From Cardiocondyla obscurior (Eukaryota > Arthropoda > Insecta > Hymenoptera > Formicidae), in NCBI RefSeq assembly GCF_019399895.1, contig NC_091878.1:992001-1056000 (forward strand): a stretch of 64,000 nt of DNA. The letters run 5' to 3'. The notes under the pieces were generated by a model, which searched no databases, was not told the origin of the DNA, and saw only the letters and a list, made by a program, of their open reading frames with translations. A program made the translations under genes and the position numbers. Positions 60,513 to 64,000 of this stretch are shown here, piece after piece (positions within the stretch are counted from its first letter, which is position 1; each line of letters opens with the position of its first letter).

Positions 60513-61290
60513 TTTTTTGGCGCTCGCGTCTACTTTTATCCTCAATGCTTCGTCGAAGTTCCCAATCAGTTGATCTAAGTGATCACACGGTCTACGTCAT
60601 CCGAAGAAATTAGTCTAATAAACCTCAGAGAGATACATATGTACACTGAAAAGCAGATATGACGTTTGCTGCGACGACGGCAGCTACCGAACGCGACTTT
60701 AGCGTCGTGCGCGTCGAGTTTCATATGTGCCGCATGTATGTACCGCGCCGGCCGGTTGCCGATGACCGATTTTCTCCCCGTTGTTTCTCCCCATTCCTTA
60801 CCTCTACCGCCTAGGGTTACGTACGCTAGCTGCTGTCGCCGCAGAAAACGTCGTATCTGCTCTTCGGTGTACATCTAACATACATACATACACACACGTA
60901 ATTAGCTAATATTCTACAAGTTTATTCTAATTTTAAATATTCTACTATTTAAAAGCTATATACGAGAAAAGTTATATACTATTTGTTTAAAAATAGTTTC
61001 AAATAAAATTAATATAAATTATAAATATATATAATAAGTAACATTTTTCTTACTAATAACGTAACATATATATTTTACGTAAACTATTTTTTTCAAATTT
61101 TACAACAAGTAACAATGTTAACGACTAAAAAAATTTACATTATAATGTACAGTGTAATTTTACACAAATTTATATCTTATAAACAATCATAGTCACCCAT
61201 GTTTTAAATATATTCGCTTGTTGCGAATTGCAAATATTTCTAGTTTGCCATAATCCTTTCATTACGAAGATGCTGTCGTAGAAGATGTAG
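60513..61290. other. Intergenic between the two amine oxidases
   Basis: 60.57-60.88 kb is GC-richer and is the likely promoter of the downstream copy. The rest is AT-rich, forming the 3' flank of the upstream copy. The open frames here show no recognisable protein. Confidence 0.5.
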
Positions 61291-63343
61291 CTAGAGACGG
61301 GCGTTTAATTGCCTAAGAAAAAGCATGCAATAAATATAATTTGAAAAATTAGTTGTGCATTTGAAGCTGACATGTTAAAAAGTAACATAAAATTGCAGAA
61401 ATATCTTTACTTTTGTTAACTATTGTGTAGAATAAATAATTAAATTATATTGTGTAGAATAAATGACAAACTCAAACTCAAATGCACATTAATAAACTGG
61501 ACATAATAAACACAATACACGATCATGCAATAACAGCAAAAATAAGCGAACGAGATTATTAATTTATGATGCATTACTTCTCTTTTTCACTTATTAACTG
61601 GAAAAAAATTATAATTTAATAAAAAATATACTATAACAATTTCGACAACAAAAATTTGTAGCCAAAAATGTTTAAAAAATTTTTTTGCAGATTTGTTTTC
61701 GAAGCATGATTATAATATTGTATTTGCCAAGCTGTTATTAAGCTTTAAATTAATTTCAATTAACATGTTCATACCTTTTATAATTGATTAGTCTATCCGC
61801 TTCACGGAAACCAGTTTCAACAGCGCCGTGCACAGTAGAATAATAATGGTCGTGCGTAGCTTCTCCAGCGAAAAGAATTACCTAACCATAATTTTTATTG
61901 TTAAATCTTTTTTTTACAATACAACAATTACATAAGACAAAAATACACGATTTAAAAATATATTACTTCTACTTCGAGTTACTTACAGGTTTGCTTCCAT
62001 TCATAATTGGCTCAGCTAAATCTTTCGGTTTTGCATTTATTTGCTCAGAGACCATGCTTTGAAAACTGTACGAGCCTTGAAAATGTTCATCGGTAAACCA
62101 TTTAGACCTACAAGTTTAAAAAATAAAGTCATACAAATTATCCGATAAGTAAAAATAAATTTAATTATATTTCTTTCAATCAATTTTTAGAGAAAGCTAC
62201 CTTAATATTCTCGTTGGTTTCACAATGTCGTAATGTTCTTTAAGTGCTTTTTCTAACAGTAGATACAACCCGTCGGCTACGTCACTATCTGATAAGGTTT
62301 CCATGTGTCTCGCATTTCTTCCAACTATCCAAGCACATAACAGGTTCGGCTGATAAGCCACCGTGAAAAATGAAAATACATCACAGAGCCACTCGTTATT
62401 CTAAAACAAATATTTGATAAAATTAGTAAAGAGACAAAAGAGACTAAAAACTGTCAAAATTAATTTTTTAACAAATTATTATTTATTATAATATATTTCA
62501 ATATATTATAATATTAAAATAAACGTTCAAACATAAATATTCTTAGATTTGCTTACTTGACCGTAAGTTTCTAAAAATTCTTGTTTAATTTGCTCCGGCC
62601 ACATAAAATTAAAAGTAGATTTATTTTCCGGCCACCATCTATGCGGAAACTCAAGGAAGACTTTATCTACCGATCCGATATTTAATCCCTATAATAACAT
62701 CGTATTAATTAATATCAATATACATACAATATATATAATATACCAATTTATTTTGTAATACTATATTGTTAAAATACCTCTATCGCACGTTGCTTCTTTT
62801 GTGATAAGGGTGGCACAAACATCGTAGAATGTTTGTCTTTCAGAACACCCAAAGACCCAGTAAATATTACATGCGGCGCGGAATACTCACAGCCATCTCT
62901 GGTGGTCACTATAACGTTCTCGCTTGAGTTATAATTAATGGTCGTTACAACTTTTCGAAATTTTATTTTCTCCATCACAGGCAAGCGTTCTTCTGGATTT
63001 GGAATTTTTTGCTAAAAAAACAATCACACGTACTCGATTAGAAATAAAACTACGCGCCAATTATTTATCACTTTGTATTTAACATTTATACATAACATTA
63101 AGTTTCTAATTTAATAAGAGATTTCTTACCATTAACACATCTAGAATTGTTTTATAACCACGGTCTTTCCAGTTTAACAAAAGATTGCCTTCGCAATCCC
63201 AATATTCTATCAAACCTTTTATGGAGACATCAAACCATGTGTCGCTGCTTTGTATAGAATTTTCCATTTTTTCTAGCCAAGACAAATATTCAGCAACTCG
63301 AGAACGATTCATGAAAGGATTTTCGTCGAAATCCTTATAATAT
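61291..63343 (-). CDS. FAD-dependent polyamine oxidase family protein, copy 2 (5' part not found)
   Basis: Second flavin amine oxidase on the same strand. Seven exons in phase: 63130-63343, 62778-63011, 62557-62688, 62201-62400, 61987-62107, 61775-61881, 61291-61312, giving the C-terminal 342 residues. Landmarks are YYKDFDENPF at the start, SAPHVIFTGSLGVLK, SVDKVFLEFPHRWWPENKS with the family lysine, WIVGRNARHMETLSD, RSKWFTDEHFQGSYSF and LFAGEATHDHYYST. The FAD-binding N-terminus is absent from the window and the first exon here begins in phase 2, so more exons must lie upstream or have been lost. The last 22-base exon makes the C-terminus RQLNARL; ARL fits the PTS1 consensus, so peroxisomal location is plausible, as in vertebrate PAOX, which ends PRL. 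It has more introns than copy 1. Confidence 0.88.
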
Positions 63344-63795
63344 CTGCAACATTAATTTTTAATTTTTTAATTTATTATTATATAGGGTGTTTAATGTGTG
63401 TGAGAATCTTTATTCTTTAGATATTTCCTTTTAATCTGAATTTTGGGCGGGTAGATAAGGATGAATCATCCTCAACCTTGTACTCAATTGTGGTGGGGAG
63501 GAGCTCATTCTGACTGACACCAGCACTACCAGTAGCATGTCGCAATCATTGTGTCACATATGAGGAAAGCATAGCCTCCAACAGTGATATTTAAACTTTA
63601 TGGATTAATTCGTTCAACTTGAGATCCTTATATTTTTATATAGGTCTTTAAATATTTCTCAGTTATGGGCATATATTGCATAATCTCTACACATTATTGT
63701 GAACAACAACTCACTAATACATTACGGTAATAAAACCAAGTTCTACTGATAACGTGTGATAAACATTCACTGCCACAAAACAGTAAAACAGCAAG
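63344..63795. mobile_element. Possible transposon-derived segment
   Basis: Begins at about 63381 with TATAGGGTGTTTAATGTG, a typical outer end of small insect DNA elements. Its composition is less AT-rich than its surroundings (63435-63600). No matching opposite end was seen before the window stops, and the reading frames here are closed. It is a weak call that lies upstream of the last recognised amine oxidase exon. Confidence 0.3.
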
Positions 63796-64000
63796 ATGTT
63801 TGTAAAAAGGTAATATAATCTAATATTAAATCACTGATGACCATAGAATCATAACTAATTTTGCCTTCACCTTAAATCTAATAAAAAGTTAATTTCTTAT
63901 AAAATTAAATATTAAGCAAATATAAAAAAAACACGTCATCTTGAAATATTAACAACTATAATTTCAGAAAAGTCGATTCAGAGCTTGAGAAGCTCAGGAA
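63796..64000 (+). CDS. Possible start of a plus-strand gene running off the window
   Basis: A 14-base exon 63796-63809 (MFVK plus AG) ends at GTAATA, and an acceptor (ACTATAATTTCAG) at 63967 opens an exon to the window end. Joined in phase they read MFVKRKVDSELEKLR, a charged, probably helical or coiled-coil start. I do not recognise the protein. The splice sites and open frame are consistent but short, so this could be chance. If real, it limits where the 5' exons of the amine oxidase copy 2 can lie. Confidence 0.3.

Overview
The window looks like nuclear DNA from an insect, most likely a hymenopteran such as an ant, bee or wasp. The genes are eukaryotic with GT-AG introns, proteins read best as arthropod orthologues (Medea/Smad4, a snake-like serine protease, mRpS26), and a CpG-rich domain abuts a strongly AT-rich one, as is typical of that order. 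All exon joins below were made by hand from splice sites, reading phase and family resemblance. Nothing was searched or aligned by computer.

Layout. Positions 1-27 kb are CpG-rich and contain almost only introns of one long minus-strand gene. This is a divergent Ras-like small GTPase whose four recognised coding exons lie at 22.8, 18.3, 14.8 and 4.9 kb; its 3' end is probably outside the window. From 27.5 kb the DNA turns AT-rich and gene-dense. In order: a short stand-alone SPAG1 N-domain protein (+, 27.6-28.4 kb); a tRNA-Ala (-, 28.6 kb); Medea/Smad4 (+, CDS 30.6-34.4 kb) with a spliced leader and a probable 4.4 kb 3' UTR; mitochondrial ribosomal protein S26 (+, 39.2-40.0 kb); a doubtful small plus-strand gene (41.2-41.9 kb); an unrecognised Asn-rich nuclear-type protein with a SAP-like N-terminus (-, 42.1-45.2 kb); a KChIP-type calcium sensor (+, 47.6-51.3 kb); a ZDHHC16-type palmitoyltransferase (+, 53.6-55.5 kb); a secreted trypsin-like serine protease (-, 55.9-58.0 kb); and two neighbouring FAD polyamine-oxidase-type genes (-, 58.8-60.5 kb and 61.3 to beyond 63.3 kb). 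A possible plus-strand gene starts at 63.8 kb and runs off the end.

How the genes relate. This is an ordinary mixed eukaryotic neighbourhood rather than one pathway cluster. The clear functional pairing is the tandem amine oxidases, which differ at the C-terminus (one ends in a peroxisome-type tripeptide). Transcription is mostly co-directional on + from 27 to 55 kb, then on - from 55.9 kb, with a tail-to-tail meeting at 55.7-55.8 kb where the 3' UTRs probably overlap.

I found no CRISPR array, operon, virus or multi-gene novel system. The items most worth a second look are a long near-perfect hairpin upstream of Medea, tandem in-frame splice acceptors and overlapping upstream ORFs in Medea, a duplicated motif with a hairpin in its 3' UTR, a perfect RFX X-box in the KChIP intron with weaker ones upstream of the SPAG1-domain gene, and the unrecognised SAP-like/Asn-rich gene.
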